Under the pieces are notes generated by a model. The model searched no databases. It was not told where the DNA came from and saw only the letters and a list, made by a program, of their open reading frames with translations. A DNA stretch of 64,000 nucleotides from Candidatus Blastococcus massiliensis AP3 (GTDB lineage: Bacteria > Actinomycetota > Actinomycetes > Mycobacteriales > Geodermatophilaceae): the NCBI RefSeq assembly GCF_000582785.1, contig NZ_HG931174.1:522427-586426 (forward strand), in the 5' to 3' direction. This document shows positions 23,135-38,155 of the stretch, one piece after another (position 1 is the first letter of the stretch; each line of letters opens with the position of its first letter). A program made the position numbers and the translations under genes.

Positions 23135-23508
23135 TAGCTCTTCTCCTTCTTCGCGCCGTAGCGGCTGCGAGCCTGCTTGCGGTTGCGGACACCCTGGGTG
23201 TCCAGCGAGCCGCGAATGATCTTGTAGCGCACGCCCGGGAGGTCCTTCACGCGGCCGCCGCGCACGAGCACCATCGAGTGCTCCTGCAGGTTGTGACCGA
23301 CACCGGGGATGTAGGCGGTCACCTCGATGCCACTGGTGAGGCGGACGCGAGCGACCTTGCGCAGCGCCGAGTTCGGCTTCTTCGGCGTCGTCGTGTACAC
23401 ACGCGTGCACACTCCGCGGCGCTGGGGCGAACCCTTCAGCGCCGGAGTGCTGGTCTTGACGACCTTGTCCTCGCGGCCCTTGCGGACCAGCTGGTTGATC
23501 GTGGGCAT
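23134..23508 (-). CDS. rpsL: 30S ribosomal protein S12
   Basis: A 124-residue uS12: [39 protein letters not shown] (in pieces) and [13 protein letters not shown]. It forms part of the decoding centre. The residues that change in classic streptomycin resistance (Lys of TTTPKKPNS and Lys of the RKxxR/GVRD-type loop) look wild type. First gene of the str operon. Confidence 0.97.
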   Translation of the reverse strand: MPTINQLVRKGREDKVVKTSTPALKGSPQRRGVCTRVYTTTPKKPNSALRKVARVRLTSGIEVTAYIPGVGHNLQEHSMVLVRGGRVKDLPGVRYKIIRGSLDTQGVRNRKQARSRYGAKKEKS

Positions 23509-23816
23509 GGGTGGCCTGGATCTCCTACCTGCGCTGGGTCGTGCTCTCGATGTATGCCTGCTGGTGGTGCTCGGGTGCCGAACTCCCCGGAAGAAGTCCA
23601 CCCGATCCCGGCCGCCAACCACCATCCGGCCCCCGCGGTCGGGCGTGTCGCCCGGCCCGGGACCGGCCCGTGGTCGGACCGAACTCGGTTGCCCCTCGCG
23701 ACTCGGCGCCGCCGCCTCCCGGCCTTGAGCCGGAGGGCGGTCCCCGGTGACCGGAACGATCACCCAGGCGCACCGCGAACGGGAGCTGGCCCAGGGCACC
23801 CTGGGCACGGCTGACC

Positions 23817-23845
23817 ACGATACCCGTGCCTCGGAACCCGGTCAA
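23817..23845 (-). promoter_or_regulatory. Strong sigmaA-type promoter of str operon
   Basis: On the minus strand TTGACC (23840-23845) and TATCGT (23817-23822) are exactly 17 bp apart. Transcription would start near 23810 and give a ~300-nt untranslated leader before rpsL. The leader (23509-23810) contains no convincing small gene. Confidence 0.72.
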
Positions 23846-24119
23846 AGCCGGGTCCCTCACATCCACGGCCGGGTGGCCGACCGCGGGCCGCCGGAGCGGA
23901 CCACGCCGGGACAACCGCGCCTCGCGGCGGTCGATTCCCCGACGCCGTGGCGATCCGGGTCTCCCGGGGGCCGACCCTACTCCCGGACGGTCGGCGCGGT
24001 TACCCGCGCCGCGCCGCCGTTCGCACGGCGGTTCCGGGCCCGCCCGTCCGGGAACTGTCCGACCCCGGGCCTAGCGTCGCCGGCAGCCGGTCGCCCCCGA
24101 TCGGAGGAGGGAAGGGCAC
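23846..24119. other. Intergenic stretch, no gene seen
   Basis: Divergent space between the str promoter and the trypsin-like gene. It is very GC-rich. I see no convincing reading frame or RNA gene. A GGAGGAGGG ribosome-binding site closes it at about 24104-24112. Confidence 0.5.
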
Positions 24120-25112
24120 GTGCATCCCGACAGCGCGCGCGAGTTGAAGGCTCTGCTGCTGGAGGGGCTGCGGTCGGCTCCCCCGACGGCGCTCACCGCC
24201 GACCGGGCCGGTGGAGCACGGTGGCCCCACGTCGCTGTGGGACTGACGCCCGTGGCCGGTGGACGCGCGCGCGTGGCCGTCCGCCTGGAGGAGGACGGCG
24301 ACCGCGCCGCGCTCCCGGATCTGGGGCGGGCGGCCGATGCCGAGATCGACATCCGCGTCATCGGGCCGGTCCGCGCCTACTCCTCCTCCCCCACGCCCGG
24401 CGAGCTCCAGCGACGCACGCGCCCCCTGCGGCCCGGGGTCTCGGTGGCCCACCCCGGCGTGACCGCCGGGACGCTGGGCGGCTTCGTGCGCACCGCCGCC
24501 GGGCCGGCGATCCTGTCGAACAACCACGTGCTCGCCGCCAGCGACGCGGCCTCGGTCGGGGACCCGATCCTCCAACCCGGCCCCGCCGACGGCGGCCGAC
24601 CGGACGACCGGGTGGCCACGCTGACCGCGTACCGGCCGTTCCGGAGCGACGGGGGCAACCTTGTCGACGCCGCGGTCGCCGCCCTGGACGCGGGGGTGGC
24701 GATCGACCTCGCCGCCTACCCCGGCGGGCCGCTCCTCGGCCCCGTTCCACCGGCTGACGAGATCGATCCCGACGAGGCGGTGGAGAAGGTGGGCCGGACG
24801 ACCGCGCACACGGCCGGCCGGATCACCGCCGTGGAGGTCGACGGCGTCGCGGTGCAGTACGACGAGGAGATCTTCGGCTTCGACGACCAGGTGGAGGTCG
24901 AAGGCACCTCCGGACCGTTCAGTGCCGGCGGCGACAGCGGGTCGGTGATCTGGCGCAGCCGCGACCGGGCTCCGCTCGCGTTGCTCTTCGCCGGCAGCAG
25001 CACCGGGGGGAGCAACGGCGCCGGGCTCACCTTCGCCAACCCCCTCGTCACGGTGCTCGACCTGCTCGGCGCGGAGTGGTGGACGGACCCCTTGTCCCCG
25101 ACCGCTCGCTAG
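24120..25112 (+). CDS. Trypsin-fold serine protease-like protein (Nal1-like)
   Basis: A 330-residue protein without signal peptide or membrane segment. The chymotrypsin-fold triad is readable: His in PAILSNNHVLAASD (about 138), Asp in NLVDAAVAALD (about 182) and Ser in SAGGDSGSVIW (about 276). The N-terminal ~90 residues (WPHVAVGLTPVAGGRARVAVRLEE, ending in IGPVRAY) look like the VVGVG...V domain that precedes bacterial Nal1-type peptidases. GTG start at 24120 behind GGAGGAGGG. The substrate is unknown and cytosolic action is inferred. A small protein resembling the N-domain follows. Confidence 0.75.
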   Translation: MHPDSARELKALLLEGLRSAPPTALTADRAGGARWPHVAVGLTPVAGGRARVAVRLEEDGDRAALPDLGRAADAEIDIRVIGPVRAYSSSPTPGELQRRTRPLRPGVSVAHPGVTAGTLGGFVRTAAGPAILSNNHVLAASDAASVGDPILQPGPADGGRPDDRVATLTAYRPFRSDGGNLVDAAVAALDAGVAIDLAAYPGGPLLGPVPPADEIDPDEAVEKVGRTTAHTAGRITAVEVDGVAVQYDEEIFGFDDQVEVEGTSGPFSAGGDSGSVIWRSRDRAPLALLFAGSSTGGSNGAGLTFANPLVTVLDLLGAEWWTDPLSPTAR

Positions 25113-25171
25113 CTCGCCCCAGGGCCCTGCGGGAGGCCTGAGGGTGTCGCTCCCGCCGCGCTGGGGGCACG

Positions 25172-25396
25172 ATGGGCGGTGTGACCGACCGGAATGCCGC
25201 GCGCGCCGCCAAGCGCACGCTCGCCGCGCGCCTGCGCGCCGAGCCCGGCGTGGTCGGTGTGGGGCTGGCCCGCCGGGACACCGGTTACGTCGTCAAGGTG
25301 GACCTGGTCGACGAGGGTGCTGCGAGCCGGGTGCCGGCCGACGTCGACGGGGTCCGGGTGGTCACCGAGGTGATCGGCGTGGTCCGTCCGCTCTGA
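25172..25396 (+). CDS. Small protein resembling the N-domain of Nal1-like peptidases
   Basis: A 74-residue frame with strong G/C third-position bias. The core PGVVGVGLARRDTGYVVKVDLV and DVDGVRVVTEVIGVVRPL parallels VGVG...V and I.V.GPVRA of the upstream protease's N-terminal domain. No catalytic residues. Start is uncertain: ATG 25172 or GTG 25181, neither with a strong ribosome-binding site. It may act with or regulate the protease 59 nt upstream (inference). Confidence 0.62.
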   Translation: MGGVTDRNAARAAKRTLAARLRAEPGVVGVGLARRDTGYVVKVDLVDEGAASRVPADVDGVRVVTEVIGVVRPL

Positions 25397-25457
25397 CGTG
25401 CCGATAGCGTGCCCCCAGGGGCGTCGCGCCGCGCGCCCAGAGACCTGAGGAGGGCAC

Positions 25458-26498
25458 GTGCGCATCGGCACCCAAGCCAGCTACAGCGGAGGGTTCGCCC
25501 AGACCGCGGCAGAGGTCCGCGACCTGGAGGCCGCGGGCCTCGACCTCATCTCGGTGGCCGAGGTCTACACGTTCGACGCGGTCAGCCAGCTCGGCTACCT
25601 GGCCGCCGTCACCGAGCGGGTGGAGCTGCTCAGCGGGATCTTCCCGATCTACAGCCGGACGCCGGCCCTGACGGCCATGACCGCCGCCGGCCTGGACTTC
25701 GTCTCCGACGGCCGGTTCACCCTGGGCCTGGGCACCTCCGGGCCGCAGGTCATCGAGGGCTGGCACGGCGTGCCGTACGACGCGCCCCTGCAGCGGACCC
25801 GCGAAGTCGTGGAGATCTGCCGCCAGGTGTGGCGCCGTGAGCGGCTGCAGCACGAGGGCAAGAAGTACACCGTGCCCCTGCCGGCCGACCAGGGCACCGG
25901 CCTGGGCAAGCCGCTCAAGCTCATCAACACCCCGGTACGGGACCGGATCCCCGTGATGCTCGCGGCGCTCGGGCCGAAGAACGTCGAGATGTGCGCGGAG
26001 ATCGCCGAGGCCTGGGAGCCGATCTTCTTCCTCCCCGAGCGCGCCCAGTCGGTGTGGGGTGAGGCCCTGGCCGCCGGCAAGGCCAAGCGCGCGCCCGAGC
26101 TCGGTGAGCTGCAGGTCGTCAACGGCGTCTCGGTGGCCATCGGCGACGACGTCGACCACCTCCTGGACGCCGTCCGGCCGGGGCTGGCCCTCTACATCGG
26201 CGGGATGGGCGCCCGGGGCAAGAACTTCTACAACGACCTCGCCGTCCGCTACGGCTACGAGGCGGAGGCCAAGACCATCCAGGACCTCTACCTGGACGGG
26301 AAGAAGGACGAGGCGGCGGCCGCCATCCCCGACGAGCTGGTGCGCCTGACGTCCCTCATCGGCCCGGAGTCGTGGGTCGCCGAGCGGATCGCGGCCTTCC
26401 GCGAGGCCGGCGTGACCACGCTGATGGTGCAGCCCCTCGACGGCAGCCGCGAGGGCCGGCTCCGGACGGTCGAGACGATGAAGCGCCTCGCCGGCTGA
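25458..26498 (+). CDS. LLM-class F420-dependent oxidoreductase
   Basis: A 346-residue luciferase-like TIM-barrel protein starting with GTG behind GAGGAGGGCAC. Landmarks are MRIGTQASYSGGFAQTAAEVRDLEAAGLDLISVAEVY (in pieces), LLSGIFPIYSRTPALTAMTAAGLD and GLGTSGPQVIEGWHG, as in the F420-dependent subgroup common in actinobacteria. The substrate cannot be told from sequence. It is followed by a 12-base C tract and is not clearly in an operon. Confidence 0.85.
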   Translation: MRIGTQASYSGGFAQTAAEVRDLEAAGLDLISVAEVYTFDAVSQLGYLAAVTERVELLSGIFPIYSRTPALTAMTAAGLDFVSDGRFTLGLGTSGPQVIEGWHGVPYDAPLQRTREVVEICRQVWRRERLQHEGKKYTVPLPADQGTGLGKPLKLINTPVRDRIPVMLAALGPKNVEMCAEIAEAWEPIFFLPERAQSVWGEALAAGKAKRAPELGELQVVNGVSVAIGDDVDHLLDAVRPGLALYIGGMGARGKNFYNDLAVRYGYEAEAKTIQDLYLDGKKDEAAAAIPDELVRLTSLIGPESWVAERIAAFREAGVTTLMVQPLDGSREGRLRTVETMKRLAG

Positions 26499-26500
26499 CG

Positions 26501-26512
26501 CCCCCCCCCCCC
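26501..26512 (+). repeat. Homopolymer of 12 cytosines
   Basis: Twelve consecutive C residues lie directly after the oxidoreductase stop and 4 bp before the -35 of the next operon. Such a tract is rare even in this GC-rich DNA and is prone to slippage or sequencing error. Confidence 0.85.
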
Positions 26513-26515
26513 ACT

Positions 26516-26560
26516 GTTGCCATGCAGGAAACTCGCCGCTAGGGTTTCCTGCATGGCAAC
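26516..26560 (+). promoter_or_regulatory. Promoter embedded in a 17-bp perfect inverted repeat
   Basis: Arms GTTGCCATGCAGGAAAC (26516-26532) and GTTTCCTGCATGGCAAC (26544-26560) are perfect complements with an 11-bp spacer. Inside lie a -35 TTGCCA (26517-26522), a 17-bp gap and a -10 TAGGGT (26540-26545). The predicted transcription start, 7 nt after the -10, falls on the A of the ATG at 26553. The site is a strong candidate operator, probably for the winged-helix regulator of the same operon. Confidence 0.75.
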
Positions 26561-26996
26561 TGGCTCCGATCGCACCCCTAGCGCTCCGGACGCTCGGAGA
26601 GCGCTGCAGCAACTGTCCGCGGACCGGGCCGCGGTGCGCTATCCGCCCATGCCGCGGTGGTTCTATCCCGTGCAGGCGAGCCTCCTCGCCGGCCTGTGCC
26701 TCGTCCAGCTCCTACCTTCCCCGGCGGCGGCCGTGGCGACCGTGCTCGCGGGCGTCACGGTGGCCTTGCTGGGATCGCGCTACTGGCTGAACCGACCCGA
26801 CGTCTCCGGGGTCACCCCGTCGCTTCGCGACATGCTCCCCTTCCTGGCCGGCACGTCCGGCGCCATCCTGCTGGCGATGGCCCTGTCCAGGACGACCGGC
26901 GCCTGGTGGGTCTGGATCGTCGCGGCCGTCGTGGTCGCCGGCGTCGTGCTGCGCACGGGCGCTACCTACCGCCAGGAGTACGGCGATGCCGCCTGA
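26553..26996 (+). CDS. Small membrane protein, leaderless start, unknown function
   Basis: A 147-residue protein with a polar N-terminus (about 1-37) and four predicted membrane segments: VQASLLAGLCLVQLL, AAVATVLAGVTVALLG, MLPFLAGTSGAILLAMAL and WWVWIVAAVVVAGVVL. The ATG lies in the right arm of the promoter palindrome with no Shine-Dalgarno, consistent with leaderless translation. It overlaps the downstream regulator by 11 nt, so the pair is one operon. I do not recognise a family. Confidence 0.82.
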   Translation: MATGSDRTPSAPDARRALQQLSADRAAVRYPPMPRWFYPVQASLLAGLCLVQLLPSPAAAVATVLAGVTVALLGSRYWLNRPDVSGVTPSLRDMLPFLAGTSGAILLAMALSRTTGAWWVWIVAAVVVAGVVLRTGATYRQEYGDAA

Positions 26997-27288
26997 GGCG
27001 CCGGTCTTCGACGAGATCATCCACGCACCGCATCGACTCCGGATCTGCGCGGTCCTGGGCGCGGCGCGCCGCGTCGAGTTCGGGTTCCTGCAGGACCGCC
27101 TGGAGTTGTCGAAGTCCGCGCTGAGCAAGCACCTGTCCCAGCTGGCCGACGCCGGGTACGTGACCCAGGAGCGAGGCGTGCGGGAGGGCCGCAGCCGGCT
27201 CTGGCTCACCCTCACCCCCGCGGGCAGGCGTGCCTACGCCGCCCATGTCCGGGCACTCCAGCAGATCATCGCCGCCGACCCCGGCTGA
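26986..27288 (+). CDS. Winged-helix transcriptional regulator (HTH_34/MarR-like)
   Basis: A 100-residue single-domain regulator. HAPHRLRICAVLGAARRVEFGFLQDRLELSKSALSKHLSQLADAGYV (in pieces) is the helix-turn-helix, and the wing RGVREGRSRLWLTLTPAGRRAY follows. It starts at ATG 26986 inside the preceding gene. Such regulators commonly pair with a small membrane protein. It likely binds the palindrome at 26516-26560 and autoregulates (inference). Confidence 0.85.
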   Translation: MPPEAPVFDEIIHAPHRLRICAVLGAARRVEFGFLQDRLELSKSALSKHLSQLADAGYVTQERGVREGRSRLWLTLTPAGRRAYAAHVRALQQIIAADPG

Positions 27289-27294
27289 CGAGAT

Positions 27295-27369
27295 CCTCCC
27301 TCACCGCGGAGCGTCCTCCCCCACCGTCCACCGTGAGGGAGGACGCTCGGTGATCAGGTGACCTGATCA
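27295..27369 (+). other. Overlapping stems and a 19-nt palindrome at convergent gene ends
   Basis: Two mutually exclusive stems share the same right arm: CCTCCCTCAC with GTGAGGGAGG, and GAGCGTCCTCC with GGAGGACGCTC. They are followed by TGATCAGGTGACCTGATCA (27351-27369), symmetric around one base. The region lies between the regulator and rpoC; a plus-strand terminator or a protein-binding site is possible. Confidence 0.5.
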
Positions 27370-27392
27370 TCGCCACGGGACGGGGACGCGAA

Positions 27393-27425
27393 GGGGCCCC
27401 GCAGGCGAATCGCCTGCGGGGCCCC
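27393..27425 (-). terminator. Terminator of rpoBC
   Basis: A perfect 15-bp stem GGGGCCCCGCAGGCG/CGCCTGCGGGGCCCC with a 3-nt loop lies 18 nt after the rpoC stop. It is symmetric, so it could also stop plus-strand transcripts from the regulator operon. Confidence 0.85.
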
Positions 27426-27443
27426 TCCGTCACTCAGCGGCGA

Positions 27444-31349
<3,906 letters not shown>

Positions 31350-31443
31350 GGTGGTGACCCCTTTCCGGGGCTAGTTCTTCGCTTCTATGACTTGGGGTGC
31401 AGTGCCGGCCGGCCCCGACTGCTCAGGGCCGGCCGACCACCGA

Positions 31444-34950
<3,507 letters not shown>

Positions 34951-35150
34951 GATGCGTCCTTCCAAGGACCTCACGACGTGCCAATGTGAACGGGGCGGGT
35001 TCGGCGGTGTCGACTCCGGGTCGTCGTCGGTAATGGCGAGGCTGTCCGCGACGGCCGCGAACGCCCGGATCGAGGGTCGACGCGGGATCGCCCGGTTGGT
35101 TCCCGGGCACCCGACGTGACCCGTCTCAGCGGGCAGGCAGTCAGAGGGCA

Positions 35151-35191
35151 GCGCAACAGGAGACCCTACCCCTGCTGTTGCGCGCTGTCCA
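35151..35191 (-). promoter_or_regulatory. rpoB promoter within an inverted repeat
   Basis: On the minus strand TGGACA (35186-35191), 17 bp, then TAGGGT (35163-35168) form a sigmaA-type promoter. Transcription would start near 35156, leaving a leader of ~205 nt. Nine-base arms GCGCAACAG (35151-35159) and CTGTTGCGC (35175-35183) flank the -10, a candidate operator or initiation-region hairpin. No gene was seen in the remaining intergenic DNA from 34951 to 35361. Confidence 0.68.
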
Positions 35192-35361
35192 CGTCGGGGG
35201 TACCGGTGCGACCGGTGCCACACGGTGTCGCGGCGCGGTCCGGGGACGGACCGGCAGGGGCGGTGCGGACCCCATGATGCCAGCCGCGGGGCCCCCGTGG
35301 CACCGCCACGCCGAGTGGTCCCCCGCGGGGCCCGCCGCGAGTGGAAGGCCCCGGTCCTCCG

Positions 35362-36159
35362 TCAGGAGGTGCTCAGGATGATGGCCTCGCTCAGCTTCCA
35401 CTCACCGTCGACCTGGACGACCGTGACCCGCAGCGTGTAGATGCAGGCCGACGTGCCGGTCGCGGTCCGGCACTCCGAGCCCGGCGGGGCCGGCTGGGTC
35501 CCGGCGTTCGTCGACTCGACGACCAGTTCACCGAAGACGACGAGGGTTGCGGTGTCCTGGGCCTCGTTGACCTGCTGGAGGCCGACGTCGGTCACGTCGT
35601 AGCGGCCCTTGGCCGACGCCTGCTCGTACTGGTCGACGAGCGTGTCCTGCCACGTCTGCTCCTGCTGCTCGCGCAGTTCGCCGGTGGTGACGTCGAGCTT
35701 GCGCTGGATGCTGCCCTCGGAGTCCTCGTAGTCGTAGGCGTAGAGCGCCTCGACGCCGTTGCGGGCGGCGGCGAAGATCTCGGGATTCACCGTGGTCGGG
35801 TTCAGCCGCTGCCACAGCAGCAGCCCGGCACCGGCCGCGGTGATCAGGCACAGGAGCGCGAGCGTCAGGGCGAGGACGGGCACCCGGCGCCGGGCGGTGG
35901 TCGTCGTGCCGGCGGGCGACGATCCCGCGGCACGGGAGGTGCGCGGCCGGGCCGACGACGCCGGGCGGGACGAGGCCTCCGGGGTCGGGGCGGCGCTCGT
36001 CGCGGCTCCCTCGGTGGGGGCCAGGTCGTCCCCGGCAGGGGCCGGGTCGTCGCGGTCGCGGCGGCTGCCCGCCACGCGGGGACGCGGGCTGGGGCGAGCG
36101 GGGCCGCCGCCGCGCGTCCGGGGCGTGGGACGGGGCCGGTTCTCGGAGTTCTCGGTCAT
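35362..36159 (-). CDS. Mce-associated membrane protein (distal)
   Basis: A 265-residue protein: a disordered Pro/Arg/Ser/Ala-rich cytosolic N-terminus (1-93), one membrane segment (VPVLALTLALLCLITAAGAGLLL in pieces, about 94-116), and an extracytoplasmic domain resembling Mce-associated/NTF2-like proteins (VEALYAYDYEDSEGSIQRKLDVTTG, then DGEWKLSEAIIL). It is the last gene of the mce operon. Such proteins are thought to stabilise Mce complexes. Confidence 0.85.
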   Translation of the reverse strand: MTENSENRPRPTPRTRGGGPARPSPRPRVAGSRRDRDDPAPAGDDLAPTEGAATSAAPTPEASSRPASSARPRTSRAAGSSPAGTTTTARRRVPVLALTLALLCLITAAGAGLLLWQRLNPTTVNPEIFAAARNGVEALYAYDYEDSEGSIQRKLDVTTGELREQQEQTWQDTLVDQYEQASAKGRYDVTDVGLQQVNEAQDTATLVVFGELVVESTNAGTQPAPPGSECRTATGTSACIYTLRVTVVQVDGEWKLSEAIILSTS

Positions 36160-36166
36160 CTCCCGG

Positions 36167-36838
36167 TCACCGCCCCGAGATCCCGGACAGCAGCCAGCGG
36201 TCGTCGACCTTCTCCAGCGTCACCTGGATGCGCGACTTCTCGATCACCGGCCGCGGCTCGACCGCGTTCTCGCTCGTCGCCGCGACGAGCAGCATGACCG
36301 TGGCCTCCTTCTCGTCGGCCCGGGTGATCCCCGCCCCGATGACCTCGGTGTTGGCCACCAGCTCGAACTGGGTGATGTTCTCGCGCTGCCCCTCGAACTC
36401 CTCGACGGCCTGCTCGGTGAAGTCGCCGGTCGTCACCCGGCGGATCTGCTCGAGGTCGTCGTCGAGGGTCAGGTGGTCGAAGGAGGCGATGTCGACGACG
36501 GCCGACCGAGCCGCCTGCAGCGCCGAGGCGTAGTCGGCCGTGCTCACCGGGGAGTCGTCGGGTCGGGTGAACCACAGGTAGGCCGTCGCGGCGAGGAGCA
36601 GCACCAGCAGGACGCCGAGGACCGGCACCAGCGGAAGGGTGAGCCGGCCGCGGGTGCGCCCGCTGCCGGCTTCCTCGCCGGACGCCTTCTCACCCGTGCC
36701 CGGCTCGTCCGTGCCCGGGTCCTCCGTCCCCTGGCCGGCCGGCGCGTTGCGCTCGTCCGTCCCGTCGCCGACCGAGGAGGGCACGTCGCCCTCCTCGTCG
36801 CGCGTTCGCGCCTCCGTGTCGCTCGTCACTCGCGTCAT
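36167..36838 (-). CDS. Mce-associated membrane protein (proximal)
   Basis: A 223-residue paralogue of the next gene: acidic disordered N-terminus (1-65), a membrane segment (LPLVPVLGVLLVLLLAATAYLWF in pieces) and an exported domain with SAVVDIASFDHLTLDDDLEQIRRVTTGDF (in pieces) and DDRWLLSGISGR. Seven bases separate it from the following gene. Confidence 0.87.
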   Translation of the reverse strand: MTRVTSDTEARTRDEEGDVPSSVGDGTDERNAPAGQGTEDPGTDEPGTGEKASGEEAGSGRTRGRLTLPLVPVLGVLLVLLLAATAYLWFTRPDDSPVSTADYASALQAARSAVVDIASFDHLTLDDDLEQIRRVTTGDFTEQAVEEFEGQRENITQFELVANTEVIGAGITRADEKEATVMLLVAATSENAVEPRPVIEKSRIQVTLEKVDDRWLLSGISGR

Positions 36839-36880
36839 TCTCCTGGTTCTCGACCGGCCGGTTCCGCAGGCATGCCGGGG

Positions 36881-38155
36881 TCAGCCCGTCACGGTCGCGA
36901 AGGGGGTGGTCTTGAAGAGCCCGTGCAAGGGGTTGGGGAGACCGCCGGGCGGCGGCGGGAGGCTGCCACCGGCCTCCTCCTCCGGCGTGGTCGAGCCGCG
37001 GCCACCGCTCCGTCCGATGTTCTGCTCGCCGCGGATGTTGCTGCCGTTCTCGTCGACCTCGTCGCCCGGGTTCGGGTCGACGCCGTTGACGACGTCGCAC
37101 CGCACCGCATCGGTGTTGACGCTCTCGACCGCCCCCTGCGTGGGTGTGCTCGAGCTGGGCACGTAGCCGCTCACGCACGAGTGCGGGTCTCCGGCGTTGA
37201 GCACGAAGCCGAAGTGGGAGCGCAGCACCCCGTCCGCGTCCCGGCGGACGACGGTGAACCCGCCGGTCACCGCGTCGGGATAGGTCACCAGCATCTGGCG
37301 GATGCCGTCGAGCCGCGGGATCTGGACGCCGTTGAGGATGTCGAGGTTGCGCACCAGCGAGCCGAGCCCCGGGCCGGCCTGGTCCACCAGGTCCTGGAGC
37401 GACTGCCCGGCATCCGGGGCGTTGACCACGATCTCGCGCAGGTCTGGGTCCATGTCCACGAGCGTGTCGGTGAACAGCCGCAGGTCGGACGCCCACTGAC
37501 GGATCGCCGACCGGCTCTCCCGCTGGGTGTCCAGCACGGTCTGCGAGTCGACGATGAGGTCCAGGGTCCGCGGGAGGGACTCCTGGGCGCGGGCGAGGAG
37601 CAGGTCCCCGTTGTCGATGAGCCGACCCAGGTCCTCCCCCGCGCCCTCGAACGCGCGGCCGAGCTCCTCGACGACGATCCGCAGGTTCTCCTCGTCCAGC
37701 GACCCGACGAGCCCGTCGAGGTGGAGCAGCATCTGCTCCACCGGCACCGGGATGCTGGTCCGCTCCTGGGGGATGACCGCGCCGTCCTCGAGGTACGGCT
37801 CACCCTCGCCGGCGGGCCGGAGGATGACGTACTGCTCCCCCACCGCGCTGCGGGTCGCCACCGTCGCGTCGGTGTCGGCGGGGATGGGCTCGGCGTCCGG
37901 GTCGATCCGCAGGACGACCCGGACCCCGTCGTCGACCAGCTTCATGTCGGTCACGCGGCCCACCGCGACGCCGCGATAGGTGACCTCCGCGTTGACGAAG
38001 ATGCCACCGGAGTCCTCGAAGTCCGCGGACACCTCGTAGGAGCCGCCCAGCACGATGCGGTCCAGCCCCACGTAGGTGAACCCGAGGTACGCCATGCCGA
38101 CCACGGCGAGGGTCACGAAGGCGACCAGCCTGACCTTGGTGCTCCGCGCGATCAC
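36881..38155 (-). CDS. mceF: Mce family substrate-binding protein MceF
   Basis: A 424-residue protein with an N-terminal membrane anchor (about 8-28), an MlaD/Mce domain (about 38-115: VSADFEDSGGIFVNAEVTYRGVAVGRV in pieces), then a long helical region (120-320) that builds the hexameric tunnel in Mce complexes, and a Pro/Gly-rich tail. GTG start overlaps mceE by 4 nt (GTGA). Confidence 0.93.
   Translation of the reverse strand: MIARSTKVRLVAFVTLAVVGMAYLGFTYVGLDRIVLGGSYEVSADFEDSGGIFVNAEVTYRGVAVGRVTDMKLVDDGVRVVLRIDPDAEPIPADTDATVATRSAVGEQYVILRPAGEGEPYLEDGAVIPQERTSIPVPVEQMLLHLDGLVGSLDEENLRIVVEELGRAFEGAGEDLGRLIDNGDLLLARAQESLPRTLDLIVDSQTVLDTQRESRSAIRQWASDLRLFTDTLVDMDPDLREIVVNAPDAGQSLQDLVDQAGPGLGSLVRNLDILNGVQIPRLDGIRQMLVTYPDAVTGGFTVVRRDADGVLRSHFGFVLNAGDPHSCVSGYVPSSSTPTQGAVESVNTDAVRCDVVNGVDPNPGDEVDENGSNIRGEQNIGRSGGRGSTTPEEEAGGSLPPPPGGLPNPLHGLFKTTPFATVTG

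Noticed and set aside
23540-23560. CATACAT as a proximal rpsL promoter
   Set aside because: No TAnnnT match and the best -35 is 20 bp away; the 23817-23845 promoter is far better.
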